64,000 nt of DNA from Mycobacterium triplex (GCF_000689255.1 NZ_HG964446.1:4930152-4994151), one strand, 5' to 3'. Counted from the first letter of the stretch, positions 18,512-28,402 are shown. Numbers and translations are program-made. Notes: generated from the letters alone by a model not told the origin.

Positions 18512-19243
18512 CTAGCCGGAGCTGGGCTGCAACATCGCCTCGCCCTGCGCCTCGTTGTCTTCGGCGATGTGACTGGCGCGCAACATCAGCCATGTCATCG
18601 TCACCATCCAGACGAAGAACGAGACGCAGAGCAGCCACCAGGCCAGTATCCCGTTCCAGGCGACAGGGCCGTTGTGCACGAACACGACGAAACTGCCCGG
18701 CGCGACGCCCAGCGCGGTCCAAATGTTGAGATAGGCACACCAGCGCGGCAGCAGCGGCCGCGTCCGACGGTCCTGAAATACGACTATCGCAATGATGGCC
18801 ATCTGAACCATCGCCGTTCCCACGATCCCTACGTACGGTAGCCACGCCAGGTCGTTGAGCATCTGAATCGTCTCGGGGCTGCGTTCGCTCCGGTAGGCCG
18901 CCGTCTGCCAAACCAGTTGCGGGAAAAGGAACTCAAGGATCAAGCAGGATCCGGCGATCAACTGCGCTGTCGCCAGCGGCGAATCGCTGCCTGCGATCCG
19001 CCGGATTTGATGGGTGAGCGCGGCGACGAAGAACGCCAGGAAAGGCGCAGCCGCGCAGGCAACCCAGATGCCGATTCGAATCCGGCCGCGGTTTTCGGCG
19101 AACATCCGCACCACCGCGTCGGCGCTCATGCCCGGCGCGGGCGGTGGTATGAAGCCCGCAAGCAACCAGAAGCCGACGAAGAAGAGCGGGGCGAACGTGA
19201 TTCCGCCCCATACACAGATGCGCTGGTGTCGTTCCGTCATCAT
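18512..19243 (-). CDS. Six-helix membrane protein, paralogue family M (1 of 4)
   Basis: 243-aa hydrophobic protein with about six membrane segments (roughly 13-33, 56-76, 88-110, 132-155, 165-188, 193-215). Conserved features shared with the proteins at 30536, 36498 and 53505: an early PPP segment, an ETIQMLNDLAWL block, PRWCAYLNIW, and GPVAWNGI...W near the C-terminus. I do not recognise a characterised family. It lies 17 bases downstream of a FAD oxidoreductase on the same strand, one of three such pairings in the window. Possibly a membrane anchor, quinone-linked electron acceptor or lipid-handling partner; inference only. Confidence 0.82.
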   Translation of the reverse strand: MMTERHQRICVWGGITFAPLFFVGFWLLAGFIPPPAPGMSADAVVRMFAENRGRIRIGIWVACAAAPFLAFFVAALTHQIRRIAGSDSPLATAQLIAGSCLILEFLFPQLVWQTAAYRSERSPETIQMLNDLAWLPYVGIVGTAMVQMAIIAIVVFQDRRTRPLLPRWCAYLNIWTALGVAPGSFVVFVHNGPVAWNGILAWWLLCVSFFVWMVTMTWLMLRASHIAEDNEAQGEAMLQPSSG

Positions 19244-19260
19244 GGCCGCGCCTCCGAATG

Positions 19261-20583
19261 TCAGGACAGCAGATCGCTGGCGAGCAGCCGCTCGGCTGCC
19301 CGCTGACCGGTGATCGTTGCCGATTCCAGGTTCTGGAAGGCCTGGGAGTCACCCGCCAACTGAATTCGCCGATCCTGCTCGCAGATTTGCCGGAATCGAC
19401 CAAGGTCGCGGTAAAAGCCGACCGTGGTGTATTCCTCGCGCCACCGAAACACATCGGCAAATTCGATGTAATCGGTTGTGCCAGGAAGGATCTGATCCAG
19501 AGCAGTGAGCAGGGCAGCACGTATCTGGTTGTCGTCGTCCGCCCAGTGCGCTTCGCTCCACGAGTCCAGTGCCGCGATGGTGAGCAGCCCCTTGCCTGCG
19601 GGGGCGCGACCGGGCGCCTTGTGGTGGTCCAACATGATTCCGGTGAGGAAGGGGTGGCTTGCGCGCGGCACCAGGAGGTAGGTGGACTTCACCCCCCGCG
19701 GGCTTTGGGACAGCCCGACCTTGAGCAGGATCAGCTTTCCGTTGCGTACCCGGCCGAGGAATGACCGCCGCCAACTGTCCAGCCCGGGCACGATCCGCGT
19801 GGTCGTCTCCCCGGGAGTCGCGACCACGCACGCCGCCGCGTCCTCGACGCGTTCGACCCCGCCCCGGTCCCGCCACGTGACCGTGACACCACTTCCGGTG
19901 TCCTCGACCGAGGTAACCTGCGCGCCGACTTCGGTTTTCACGTCGCGAGCCAGCCGGTCGGTGTAGGAACCCATCCCACCGCGGAAGCTGACCAGCTTGG
20001 CGCCGCCGAACAGCGCCAGGATCGCCAGGAAATCTCCCCGGGATGCGGTGTCGCCACTGGTAGCGGCGATACCTCGGAGAACCGTCTCGACCAGATACTC
20101 CTGCAGTTCGGCACCCAACCGCGATCCAGACCACGCCGAAACCGTCTCGGTGTCATACGGTCCCACCTCAGGCATCCGCGCATAGCCGGCCCGGCGGGCG
20201 CGGATCAATTCGGGTAGAACCTTGACGGCCTCTGCCTTAGCCCGGACGGACAACACGCGCGTCCGGGCCAGCGAGGTCAGCAGGTGATCGCCATCCAAGT
20301 CGTGGATGACCCCGTCGCGGACGATGCCGAGGATGAAGCCGCCGGGGACGATCTCGTCGACCATCCCAATCTCTGCGGCAGTGGCCAGCAGCGTCCGGTG
20401 CGTGGTCGGCAGGAAGAACGCGCCCTCGTCGAGGATATAACCGTCCCGGTGCGTGGTGAGCATCTTCCCGCCCACCCTGTCGTTGGCCTCCAGCACCCGG
20501 ACCGGCGTGCCGGCTCGTGATAATCGTTGCGCCGCAGCCAATCCCGAGGGCCCGCCACCGACGACGATAACGTCGTCCGTCAT
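19261..20583 (-). CDS. FAD-dependent amine-oxidase/protoporphyrinogen-oxidase-like protein
   Basis: 440-aa flavoprotein. The FAD site is VIVVGGGPSGLAAAQRLSRA (GGGPSG 9-14), followed by VLEANDRVGGKM. The C-terminal FAD block is QLAGDSQAFQNLESATITGQRAA. Member of the smaller (~450 aa) FAD group in this window, sharing LDHHKAPGRAPAGKG with paralogues (HNKAPDRAPAGRG at 29226). ATG at 20583 follows the luciferase-like gene by seven bases, and the membrane protein follows 17 bases after its stop, so the four minus-strand genes form one operon. Substrate unknown. Confidence 0.88.
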   Translation of the reverse strand: MTDDVIVVGGGPSGLAAAQRLSRAGTPVRVLEANDRVGGKMLTTHRDGYILDEGAFFLPTTHRTLLATAAEIGMVDEIVPGGFILGIVRDGVIHDLDGDHLLTSLARTRVLSVRAKAEAVKVLPELIRARRAGYARMPEVGPYDTETVSAWSGSRLGAELQEYLVETVLRGIAATSGDTASRGDFLAILALFGGAKLVSFRGGMGSYTDRLARDVKTEVGAQVTSVEDTGSGVTVTWRDRGGVERVEDAAACVVATPGETTTRIVPGLDSWRRSFLGRVRNGKLILLKVGLSQSPRGVKSTYLLVPRASHPFLTGIMLDHHKAPGRAPAGKGLLTIAALDSWSEAHWADDDNQIRAALLTALDQILPGTTDYIEFADVFRWREEYTTVGFYRDLGRFRQICEQDRRIQLAGDSQAFQNLESATITGQRAAERLLASDLLS

Positions 20584-20590
20584 CGCAGTC

Positions 20591-21607
20591 CTACCGTTTA
20601 AACGCGTCGATGATTTGCAGGTAGCAGTCCTCGGATTCCTCGGCGGTAAATGGAGGAACATAGGACGTGTGCAGGGCCAGATGCGGTAAGCCCTTGTAGT
20701 TGTCGAGTTTCTGGCGGCACTCTTCCGGAGTTCCGGTGATGGAGAACAGTTCGACAAGCTCTTCGGGCGTGTCCTCGAACGCCGCTAGCCCCTTCTGCAT
20801 CATCGACACGCGTAGTTCGTTGACCAGGTCCTGCACGCCCTCGATTTCGGCGACCACATCAGACACCGGGTGCGCAATATAGAACCCGACGTGCTTCTTG
20901 GCACGTGCCAGCGCGACATCGCGATCCGGGTGAACGCAACAGATGACCTCACATGCCAGATCGAGGCCGTCCGGGTCACGGCCGGCCGAGCGCGCGCCCT
21001 CGGCGATGTTGGGAAGCACAATCTGCTCGAAAAACTTCGGCGTCCAGAGGTATCCGACCCATCCGTCGGCCTTGGCTCCGCACAATTTCAACATCTGCGG
21101 CCGCATGCCCGCGACGAGAATCGGAATCTCCGGGCGCACCATCTCTCGCAGCCCCCACGGGTTGATCGGCGGGGCGACGAAGTTGTAGTAAGAGCCGGTG
21201 AAGGGCTTGACTTCTTCACCGGCGAGGTACGCCCAAGAACGGCGCAACACGTCGACGTATTCACTGAGCCGCTTGATCGGCTTGTTGAAGTCGGTGGAGT
21301 GGAAGGCCTGAAGAAACTCCGGAACCCCGGTACCGAGGCCGAATTTCATCCGGCCGCCGGATAGCTCATCGACGTCGGCCGCCGCATTCGCCGCCTCGAA
21401 CGGCGAACGGTTGAAGGCGGTCGCCAGCCCCGAGCACAGCTCGATGTCGGAGGTGGCCAACGCCGACGTGCATAACATCGCAAACGGGTTGCGGTACACC
21501 TCGTACGTCCACACCGAATCTAAACCGGCCTCATCGGCCATCCGGGCATACTCCGGTATGCGCTTGAGCGACGCCGTCCGGCTGGGCATCGTGATTCCAA
21601 GCTTCAA
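20591..21607 (-). CDS. Luciferase-like (LLM class) oxidoreductase
   Basis: 338-aa luciferase-like TIM-barrel oxidoreductase, probably F420-dependent as is common in mycobacteria. Opens with LKLGITMPSRTASLKRIPEYARMADEAGLDSVWTYE, and has DELSGGRMKFGLGTGVPEF and PEIPILVAGMRPQMLKLCGAKADGWVG, classic for the family. The TTG at 21607 has a GGGGTAGGG ribosome site just upstream; an ATG six codons later is the alternative. Lies in the minus-strand operon behind a second luciferase-like gene 13 bases upstream. Confidence 0.9.
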   Translation of the reverse strand: MKLGITMPSRTASLKRIPEYARMADEAGLDSVWTYEVYRNPFAMLCTSALATSDIELCSGLATAFNRSPFEAANAAADVDELSGGRMKFGLGTGVPEFLQAFHSTDFNKPIKRLSEYVDVLRRSWAYLAGEEVKPFTGSYYNFVAPPINPWGLREMVRPEIPILVAGMRPQMLKLCGAKADGWVGYLWTPKFFEQIVLPNIAEGARSAGRDPDGLDLACEVICCVHPDRDVALARAKKHVGFYIAHPVSDVVAEIEGVQDLVNELRVSMMQKGLAAFEDTPEELVELFSITGTPEECRQKLDNYKGLPHLALHTSYVPPFTAEESEDCYLQIIDAFKR

Positions 21608-21620
21608 ATCCCTACCCCTT

Positions 21621-22664
21621 TCAGGTTGAGCTGCCCACTGTTTCGTACAGCGCGGGCATGACGACTCGGGCAAAACGTTGTTGGTTGGCCGCCGCGACGT
21701 CGGATGCCAGATTGCCGAACGCCGAAACGACGATCAGGCCACCCGCATCGGTGCGGCGCACTATGTCGCGCGTCTTCTCGATGACTTCGTCGGGCGTCCC
21801 CCACGGTTGCAGCTCGGCCAGAAAGTGGGCGAACTGTTCGTGGCCGTGCTTGGCGATCGTGCGCGCGATGTTGCCGTAGTACTCATAGCCCGGTATCTCG
21901 GCCATCGCCTCGTCGGCGAACCCGTAGTGATCGATTGTCGATCGGTAGTAGGCGACAACTTGCTCGAACAGCTGGGCGGCGATGTCAGGGTCCTCGTGGC
22001 AGGCGTTGAAGATCACCACCATCGGCTTGGGCGGGTCTGCACCTCGGTATCGCCGGTAGTGCTCGGCGTAGCGCTGCAGGTCACCGACCGTTTGTTCCCA
22101 AGGCTTTTGCAGAAAGATCATGATCCCCGCCCCAAGACGGGCCATCACCTCGGCGGACTCCGGCGAGATCGACGACGCGAAGACCCGACCGCGCAGCGGC
22201 GCCAACGGCGCCGGCCGCAGCTCGACGCCGCGGAGGTGTCCGGTTTCGAACGCGTCCAACAGCTCGGCGGCGTACTGGTCGAAAAGTTGGCGAGAGCGCC
22301 CCATCTCGACGCCGAATCCGTCGAATTCCGCACGCGCCAGGCCGCGTCCCATGCCGAGGATCAGGCGTCCGCCCGAGAGGTGGTCGAGCACGCACGCGTG
22401 CTCGGCCAGCCGAATCGGGTCGTGCCAGGGCAGCACCGACACCATCGTGCCGAGCTGCACCCGCTCGGTGCGCGCCGCGACCCAGGTCAGAAACTGCAGC
22501 GGATCCGTCGACATCGAGTAGTCCGCGAAGTGGTGCTCGACCGCCCACACCGAGTCGAAGCCGAGCCGTTCGGCGCGATCGGCGAGTGCCATCTCTGTTC
22601 GCCAGACCTCGTGATCGGACCGTCCGTCGAGGTTTTGAAAGAAGTGTCCGTGCCCTATGCGCAT
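21621..22664 (-). CDS. Luciferase-like (LLM class) oxidoreductase
   Basis: 347-aa luciferase-like protein: MRIGHGHFFQNLDGR start, AERLGFDSVWAVEHHFADYSMSTDPLQFLTWVAARTERVQLGTMV (the EHHF block is diagnostic of the luciferase fold), and LDHLSGGRLILGMGRG. First gene of the minus-strand operon ending at 18512. Its promoter region, shared with the divergent DUF1295 gene, contains the GATCGTT-type repeat at 22755-22770. Third member of this superfamily in the window; may act on the same intermediate as its neighbour. Confidence 0.9.
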   Translation of the reverse strand: MRIGHGHFFQNLDGRSDHEVWRTEMALADRAERLGFDSVWAVEHHFADYSMSTDPLQFLTWVAARTERVQLGTMVSVLPWHDPIRLAEHACVLDHLSGGRLILGMGRGLARAEFDGFGVEMGRSRQLFDQYAAELLDAFETGHLRGVELRPAPLAPLRGRVFASSISPESAEVMARLGAGIMIFLQKPWEQTVGDLQRYAEHYRRYRGADPPKPMVVIFNACHEDPDIAAQLFEQVVAYYRSTIDHYGFADEAMAEIPGYEYYGNIARTIAKHGHEQFAHFLAELQPWGTPDEVIEKTRDIVRRTDAGGLIVVSAFGNLASDVAAANQQRFARVVMPALYETVGSST

Positions 22665-22754
22665 CCGTTACCTCGGCCGTCCGATTGCTGAACGAACGTA
22701 AACACGGATCGAGAGTGACGCACCTTAAGGACCCTAGCAGGGTTTCAATATTTT

Positions 22755-22770
22755 GTGACCGATCGTTCTC
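22755..22770. promoter_or_regulatory. Candidate operator with GATCGTT core
   Basis: GTGACCGATCGTTCTC in the 127-base divergent region between the luciferase-like operon (minus) and the DUF1295 gene (plus). The core CGATCGTT matches candidate operators at 31328, 31405, 36472, 51795 and 57142. It is followed by TCAAAA, also present after the promoters at 31416 and 57029. Confidence 0.45.
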
Positions 22771-22791
22771 AAAATTTGTTACGGTAGGCGG

Positions 22792-23694
22792 GTGAGCGGT
22801 CTGAGCGGATTGGTCAGCAGCCTGGGCGTAAACCCGTCCAGCGACCTCAGTGTCTTCCTGTTTTGTGCGATCTTCACGTTCACGGTGGTGACGATCCTGT
22901 GGCTGGTGGGCCTGCTGCAGGGCAACCACTCGATGATGGACGGCTGGTACGGCTTCGCCTACGCGGTTCCGGCGTTGTTCGCATACCTGATCGTCGGCGC
23001 CCAATCGGTCACCGCGGCACTGCTGTTGTTCATGGTGATGCTGCACGGCGGCCGGCTGGGCTGGTACCTGGCCGCGCGCTGGCGCCGCTATGTGCCGGTG
23101 CACGGTGGCGATCCGCGTTATTTGAACTTCGTCAAGGAGATGTCGCCGGGCTACTGGTGGAAGAGCTTCTTCCGGGTGATGGAGCCCCAGGCCGTGATCA
23201 TCGTGCTGATCGGGATGCCTGCCGTCGTCGGCATTTTGAAGAACCGAACCCCCAACGGCGGCATCGGCCTACTCGCATTTGTCGGCCTGTTGGTGTTCAT
23301 GGTCGGCCTGTACTTCGAGACGGTTGCCGACGCGCAGCTGCAGGCCTTCCTGGCGCTGGACACACGCCCGCGCTATCTCAACACCGGGGTCTGGAAGCAC
23401 AGCCGCCACCCGAATTACTTCGGCACCACGACGGTCTGGTGGGGCATGTGGCTGGTGGCCGTCGCCGGCAATCCGGCTTGCTGGTGGACAGTCGCCGGCC
23501 CGATCCTCAACACGATCATGCTGACCTCCGTGCTGGGTTCGGCGTTCCAGGACAACTACATGGGCGTGCGACCGGAGTATCAGGAGTTGATGGCCCGCAC
23601 CCGCCGATTCCTGCCGCTGCCGTTGTCGGCCGACGCTATCGCGCGCAATCAGGCCCGGCTGGCCGAGCAGCGCGCCAACGCAAACGCGCATTGA
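22792..23694 (+). CDS. DUF1295 / steroid 5-alpha-reductase-like membrane enzyme
   Basis: 300-aa membrane protein with ~7 helices. It carries the DUF1295 signatures: GLYFETVADAQLQAF (172-186) and GVWKHSRHPNYFG (199-211), the conserved C-terminal NADPH/substrate region shared with steroid 5-alpha-reductases, sterol reductases and isoprenylcysteine methyltransferases. It probably reduces a double bond of a lipid or steroid-like substrate at the membrane (inference). GTG at 22792 follows GGTAGGCGG. The next FAD gene starts one base after its stop, so reductase and desaturase-like protein are produced together. Confidence 0.87.
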   Translation: MSGLSGLVSSLGVNPSSDLSVFLFCAIFTFTVVTILWLVGLLQGNHSMMDGWYGFAYAVPALFAYLIVGAQSVTAALLLFMVMLHGGRLGWYLAARWRRYVPVHGGDPRYLNFVKEMSPGYWWKSFFRVMEPQAVIIVLIGMPAVVGILKNRTPNGGIGLLAFVGLLVFMVGLYFETVADAQLQAFLALDTRPRYLNTGVWKHSRHPNYFGTTTVWWGMWLVAVAGNPACWWTVAGPILNTIMLTSVLGSAFQDNYMGVRPEYQELMARTRRFLPLPLSADAIARNQARLAEQRANANAH

Positions 23695-23695
23695 G

Positions 23696-25252
23696 ATGTA
23701 TGACGTCATCGTCGTCGGCGGCGGGCACCACGGCCTGACCTGCGCCACCTATCTCGCCCGGGCCGGCAAGCGCGTGGTCGTGCTGGAGCGAAAGCCGTGG
23801 CTCGGCGGCATGACGTACTCGCGCGAAACCGTCTGTCAAGCACCGGGATTCGTGATGAACCCGTGTGCGGTGGATCTGCTGTTCACCAACTTGGAGCCGT
23901 CCATCGTCACTGAGCTTCGGCTGGAATCCTTCGGCCTGCGCCAAGCCAACCCGGAGCCGTGGGGGGCCTACGTCGGGCCGGAAGGCCAGTCGATCGGGCT
24001 GTGGCGCTCACTCGACCGGACCGTCGAAGAGATCCGGCGCTATTCCAAACGAGATGCCTCCAAGTTCGCCCGGCTCTGCGAGATGTGGTGCGACTTCTGG
24101 TATGTGGCGGCGCCATACCTGATGGACCATCCCACCCGCCCGCGGGCCAAGACGGTCGCGGAACTGGGTTGGCGTGCCGTGCGCAGGCGCCGCAATCTCG
24201 CGCCGGTCGCGCGAATGCTGATGGCCTCCCCGCATCAACTCATCGAGTCGATGTTCGAGTCCGACGAGGTCAAGTCGCTGCTGGCGATCTACGCCTCGGG
24301 TTCGGAAGCGCCGCTGCGGGAACCGGGGTCGGGAGCGGTGCTGGGCGTGATCATGCTGCACATCGGGTGGGGTATCAAACGTCCGGTGGGCGGCATGGCC
24401 GAGTTCACCGGCGCACTCGCCGCGTGCCTGCGCCACCACGGCGGCGAGACCCGCACGGACGCGGCCGTCGACGAGATTCTGGTCCGAGACGGGCAGGCGT
24501 CCGGAGTGCGATTGGCCGACGGTGAGGTGCTGCACGCTCAGCAGGTCGTCGCGGCGGTCGACCCTGTCACACTGATGAGCAAGCTGGTCGACTCGGCGCA
24601 TGTCCCCGACGCGGTACTCGACGAGGTACGCAACATCCGCATCAACGGCTGGGGCATCAACAACACCAAGATCGACGTGGCGCTGTCACGGCGACCAAAG
24701 CTGCTGTGCGACAGACCCGAACTGTGGGGCAGCTACATGCTGATCGGCGACGACAAGGACTATGTCGACCGTGCGCTCGACACCGCGATGCACGGCCGCA
24801 TCCCGCCCGAGACTCCGATGTGGGCCCTGATGCCGTCGGCCTTCGATCGCTCGCAGGTGCCGGCGGGCAGTGCCGGCGACACCATGTATCTGTTCTGCAC
24901 CGCTGTTCCGCAGACCTTTGCCGACGGCAGCGGATGGGCACAACACCGTGAGCCCTTCGCCGCCCAGGCGATACAGAAGGTCGACGAGGTGGCGCCGGGG
25001 TTTGCCGACACCGTCATCGGCAGCTGGGTCAAGAGTCCCGACGAGCTACGGGAAATGACCCACGAGGGTAGCTACGTGGTCGTCGACATGTCGTTGAACC
25101 AGATGGGTCCCAATCGCCCGACCGCGGCGCTGGCGGGTTACCGCACACCCATCCAGGGCCTGTGGCACACCGGAGCGGGCGCGCATCCGATGGGCGGCGT
25201 GCACGGCTGGGCGGGCAGGACCACCGCCCGCACCGTCCTGAAAAACCTCTAG
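23696..25252 (+). CDS. FAD-dependent phytoene-desaturase-like oxidoreductase
   Basis: 518-aa flavoprotein of the CrtI/PYROXD2 group. FAD site VIVVGGGHHGLTCATYLARA (GGGHHG 8-13), VVLERKPWLGGM, PCAVDLLFTNLEPSI (matching PCSVEF...PSI in the 11852 and 26712 proteins) and C-terminal LWHTGAGAHPMGGVHGWAGR. It follows the DUF1295 membrane enzyme by one base and precedes a P450 by 29 bases, forming a small reductase-desaturase-hydroxylase unit. No signal peptide. Substrate unknown. Confidence 0.92.
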   Translation: MYDVIVVGGGHHGLTCATYLARAGKRVVVLERKPWLGGMTYSRETVCQAPGFVMNPCAVDLLFTNLEPSIVTELRLESFGLRQANPEPWGAYVGPEGQSIGLWRSLDRTVEEIRRYSKRDASKFARLCEMWCDFWYVAAPYLMDHPTRPRAKTVAELGWRAVRRRRNLAPVARMLMASPHQLIESMFESDEVKSLLAIYASGSEAPLREPGSGAVLGVIMLHIGWGIKRPVGGMAEFTGALAACLRHHGGETRTDAAVDEILVRDGQASGVRLADGEVLHAQQVVAAVDPVTLMSKLVDSAHVPDAVLDEVRNIRINGWGINNTKIDVALSRRPKLLCDRPELWGSYMLIGDDKDYVDRALDTAMHGRIPPETPMWALMPSAFDRSQVPAGSAGDTMYLFCTAVPQTFADGSGWAQHREPFAAQAIQKVDEVAPGFADTVIGSWVKSPDELREMTHEGSYVVVDMSLNQMGPNRPTAALAGYRTPIQGLWHTGAGAHPMGGVHGWAGRTTARTVLKNL

Positions 25253-25281
25253 CCGCTGCTGGGTGATCGTATGCTTCGATC

Positions 25282-26691
25282 ATGAACGCAGCCGCGCCGA
25301 ACCCGTTGCCGCCGGGGCCCCGACTCCCCCGGTCGGTGCAGACCGCGCTGATGCTGCGCTACTGGCCCCGTTTTGTGGCCGCCTGCCGGCGCCGCTACGG
25401 CAGCGTATTCACGTTGCGAATTGCGTCGGTGGGAACACTCGTCTACCTGGATGATCCCGCCGACATCAAGACGGTTTTTGCCGGTGATCCGACGACTTAC
25501 CATGCCGGCGAAGCGAATTCACTGCTGGCCGGATTCGTCGGCGAAAGCTCGGTGCTGGTGATCGACGAGGACCTGCATCGTGATCGACGCCGCCTGATGA
25601 TCGCACCGTTTCAGCGCGATGCCGTTGCCCGCCAGGCCGCCGTGATTTCCCAGATCGCCGCCGACAACATTGCCCGCTGGCCGCTCGACACGGAGTTCCC
25701 CGTTGCGCCCAAGATGTCTGAGATCACGCTCGAGGTGATCTTGCGAACCGTCATCGGCGCCACCGATCCGGTACGGCTGGCCGCATTGCGGGAGGTGATG
25801 CCGCGTCTGCTCAACCTCGGGCCGTGGGCGTCCCTGGCGATCGCCAATCCCGACCTGCAACGCCGTCGCCCCTGGCGCTACGTGCACCGCCACATCGCGC
25901 AAGCCGACCGGCTGCTGTACGCCGAGATCGCCGATCGGCGAGCCGATCCCGACCTCGCGAAGCGCACCGACGTGCTCGCGATGCTGGTGCGGGCCAACCA
26001 CGACGACGGTCGGACGATGACCGACTCCGAACTACGCGACCAACTCATGACACTGCTGTCGGCCGGTCACGACACAACCGCCACGGCACTGTCGTGGACG
26101 CTGGAGCGGCTCGTCAGGCATCCGGACATGCTGGCGAAGGCGGCACGCGCCGCCGAGGCGAGTGCGGCCGGTGACCCGGCGGGCGACGAGTACCTCGATG
26201 CGATCGCCAAGGAAATCCTGCGCGTCCGTCCGGTCGTCTTCGATGTCGGCCGGGTCCTGACCCGGCCCGTCGAGCTGGCGGGCTACCACCTCCCTGCCGG
26301 CGTCATGGTCGCTCCGGGCATCGGACTGGTGCACGCAAGCCCCGCGCAATATCGCGACCCCGAGCGATTCGACCCCGACCGGATGCTCGGCGCCACACTC
26401 AGTCCGACCACCTGGCTGCCGTTCGGCGGCGGCAATCGGCGCTGTCTCGGTGCGACGTTCGCGATGACGGAGATGAGGGTTGTGCTGCGCGAGATTCTCC
26501 GCCGTGTTGAGCTGAAAACCACTACGGCTCAGGGCGAAAGGCAGCGAGTCAAGCATGTCATCCTGGTGCCGCACCGCGGCGCGCGAATCTGTGTCCGCTC
26601 CGTGCGTAACCCGCTGACCGCTACGCCCGCGGCGGCCGACGCGCCACCCTGCCCAGCAACCGCACGGGATGCGTCCTCGACACACGCCTGA
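25282..26691 (+). CDS. Cytochrome P450
   Basis: 469-aa P450 hydroxylase. Visible: proline-rich N-terminus (PLPPGPRLPRS), I-helix AGHDTTA (261-267), ExxR at 311-314 (EILR) and the heme loop FGGGNRRCLG (381-390, Cys388 as heme ligand). FGGGxRRCLG and AGHDTT recall the CYP135/CYP138-like mycobacterial group, whose substrates are mostly unknown. No redox partner gene is in the window. Follows the FAD gene on the same strand and converges with another FAD gene. A Pro/Ala-rich C-terminal extension of ~35 residues is unusual and probably disordered. Confidence 0.95.
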   Translation: MNAAAPNPLPPGPRLPRSVQTALMLRYWPRFVAACRRRYGSVFTLRIASVGTLVYLDDPADIKTVFAGDPTTYHAGEANSLLAGFVGESSVLVIDEDLHRDRRRLMIAPFQRDAVARQAAVISQIAADNIARWPLDTEFPVAPKMSEITLEVILRTVIGATDPVRLAALREVMPRLLNLGPWASLAIANPDLQRRRPWRYVHRHIAQADRLLYAEIADRRADPDLAKRTDVLAMLVRANHDDGRTMTDSELRDQLMTLLSAGHDTTATALSWTLERLVRHPDMLAKAARAAEASAAGDPAGDEYLDAIAKEILRVRPVVFDVGRVLTRPVELAGYHLPAGVMVAPGIGLVHASPAQYRDPERFDPDRMLGATLSPTTWLPFGGGNRRCLGATFAMTEMRVVLREILRRVELKTTTAQGERQRVKHVILVPHRGARICVRSVRNPLTATPAAADAPPCPATARDASSTHA

Positions 26692-26711
26692 TCAGCCCGC
26701 CCGGGCGCCAA

Positions 26712-28364
26712 TCACGTTGCGCGCGACCGTGAACGCCTGCCCAATCGCCGAGTGATTCGCCTGTTGCCGTTGTGTCGCAGAATCTCGCGAGCACTGCCGC
26801 GTCCCGGCCATCCGCTGAGGAATGCCATCGGGAACGCGCCTGCCCCGGTGTGCCACAGCCCGTCGACGGGCGTCTGCCACGCTGACAGCGACGGCGTCGG
26901 ACGCCACGGTCCCATCTGCGCCAGGGAACAGTCCACGTGTTCGTAGTTGCCGCGCGTCACGTGGTATCGCGACTCGAAGTCGTCGGGCGTGGTGATATGA
27001 ACGTCGAGGATTGCGTCGCCCAATTCCGGTGCGTACTGGGCGAAGTTGTCCATCATCAGCTTGACGTACTGCTCCTTCTCGTCCTCCCACGTGCGCCCGC
27101 CCGCGAGTTTGCGCGGAGTGTTGAACGCATAGAAGTACAGCGTGTCTCCGTCACTGCCCTCGGGCACCAAGGTGCGGTCGTAGATCGAGCTGGTGATGTG
27201 CTGAATCGGGATCTCGTGGGTGAACTCGCCATTGATCGCGGCATGGGCCGAGCGGTTGAGGTACTCCATGTTCGGGCAAATCGTGATGGCCGACAACGCT
27301 TCTGGGCTGCGACCCTGTTGGTAGCGGGGAAAAGTGAGTCGCCGGTCCAGGGCGCAGTCGACCTTGAACGTGTAGATGTTGGAATGCAGATTCTGAAGTC
27401 CGCGGACCTCGTCGCGTGTTTGTTCCGGCACCACGTCGGGGTCGAGCAGCTTGGTCACCAGGGTGATCGGGTCGGTGGCTGCAACCACCTCGCGCGCGGT
27501 GAATGTCCGCCCGTCCTCGAGCGTGACGCCTCGTGCCTGGCCGCCCTCGGTGAGGATCTGTTTGGCCTTGGCGGCGGTGAGGATCGTGCCACCGTGCGCC
27601 TCCACGCAGCGGGCCAAGGCCTGGGTGTACGCGCCGGTGCCGCCGACCGGATGGCGCACCCCCCACTCGTGCAACCCGGCGATCAGGGACAAGTGCAGAC
27701 CCGTGCCGGCTTCCCACGTCGGGGCGAAACTGGCCAGTGAATAGGTGGCGACCGGCACCTTGATCTCGTCGCGGTCGAAGTACTCTTCGCAGACCTGTTC
27801 GATGGAACCCAGCATCGCCCGGGCGCCGCGGGCAATCGACTTGGGCCCCTTGGCTGTTCGGACGAGCATCTCCGCCAATGCCGCCGGCCGGACCCGGACG
27901 GGATGCCCCTGCAGATACGGCAGGGCAACCTTGAGAGTCGCGGTGATGTCGTCGCACAACTGCTCGTAGCGGCGAGCGTCCTTGTGTGAATAGCGCTTGA
28001 TCTCCTCGACCAGGCGGCCGCGGTCTTTCCAAATCGGCATCACCTGCCCGTCGGGCCCCAGCCAGGTCAGCAGCGTATCGGGATACACCCAACGCAGCCC
28101 GTACTTCTCAAGCTCGAGTTCATGATCAATGGACGGCTCCACACCGGTCAGCAGGAACTCGACCGAACACGGATTGACCTTGTAGCCGGGCGCATTGGGC
28201 ATTTCCATCGTCCACGCGAGGCCACCGACCACGTCGCGCGCCTCCAGCACCAACACCTTCTTGCCCGCGCGCGCCAGGTAAGCCGCACACGTCAATCCGT
28301 TATGGCCGGCACCGACCACGATCACATCTGCAGCCGAGTTGTCTTTTATTGCCGACGAGACCAC
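26712..28364 (-). CDS. FAD-dependent phytoene-desaturase-like oxidoreductase
   Basis: 550-aa flavoprotein, close paralogue of the 11852 protein over its full length (GAGHNG at 18-23, LVLEARDVVGGL, MEMPNAPGYKVNPCSVEF, C-terminal LWHTGAGAFPMAFLSGWPGR). The C-terminus ends in an Arg-rich tail (RRITRRLGRRSRSR) that could bind acidic membrane lipid; inference. The GTG at 28364 has AAGGGGAG seven bases upstream, which decides the start. Divergent from the TetR gene at 28530 with 165 bases between, so probably under its control. Confidence 0.92.
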   Translation of the reverse strand: MVSSAIKDNSAADVIVVGAGHNGLTCAAYLARAGKKVLVLEARDVVGGLAWTMEMPNAPGYKVNPCSVEFLLTGVEPSIDHELELEKYGLRWVYPDTLLTWLGPDGQVMPIWKDRGRLVEEIKRYSHKDARRYEQLCDDITATLKVALPYLQGHPVRVRPAALAEMLVRTAKGPKSIARGARAMLGSIEQVCEEYFDRDEIKVPVATYSLASFAPTWEAGTGLHLSLIAGLHEWGVRHPVGGTGAYTQALARCVEAHGGTILTAAKAKQILTEGGQARGVTLEDGRTFTAREVVAATDPITLVTKLLDPDVVPEQTRDEVRGLQNLHSNIYTFKVDCALDRRLTFPRYQQGRSPEALSAITICPNMEYLNRSAHAAINGEFTHEIPIQHITSSIYDRTLVPEGSDGDTLYFYAFNTPRKLAGGRTWEDEKEQYVKLMMDNFAQYAPELGDAILDVHITTPDDFESRYHVTRGNYEHVDCSLAQMGPWRPTPSLSAWQTPVDGLWHTGAGAFPMAFLSGWPGRGSAREILRHNGNRRITRRLGRRSRSRAT

Positions 28365-28402
28365 GGCATCTCCCCTTCACCACTCCGCCTTGATTGAACA
28401 TA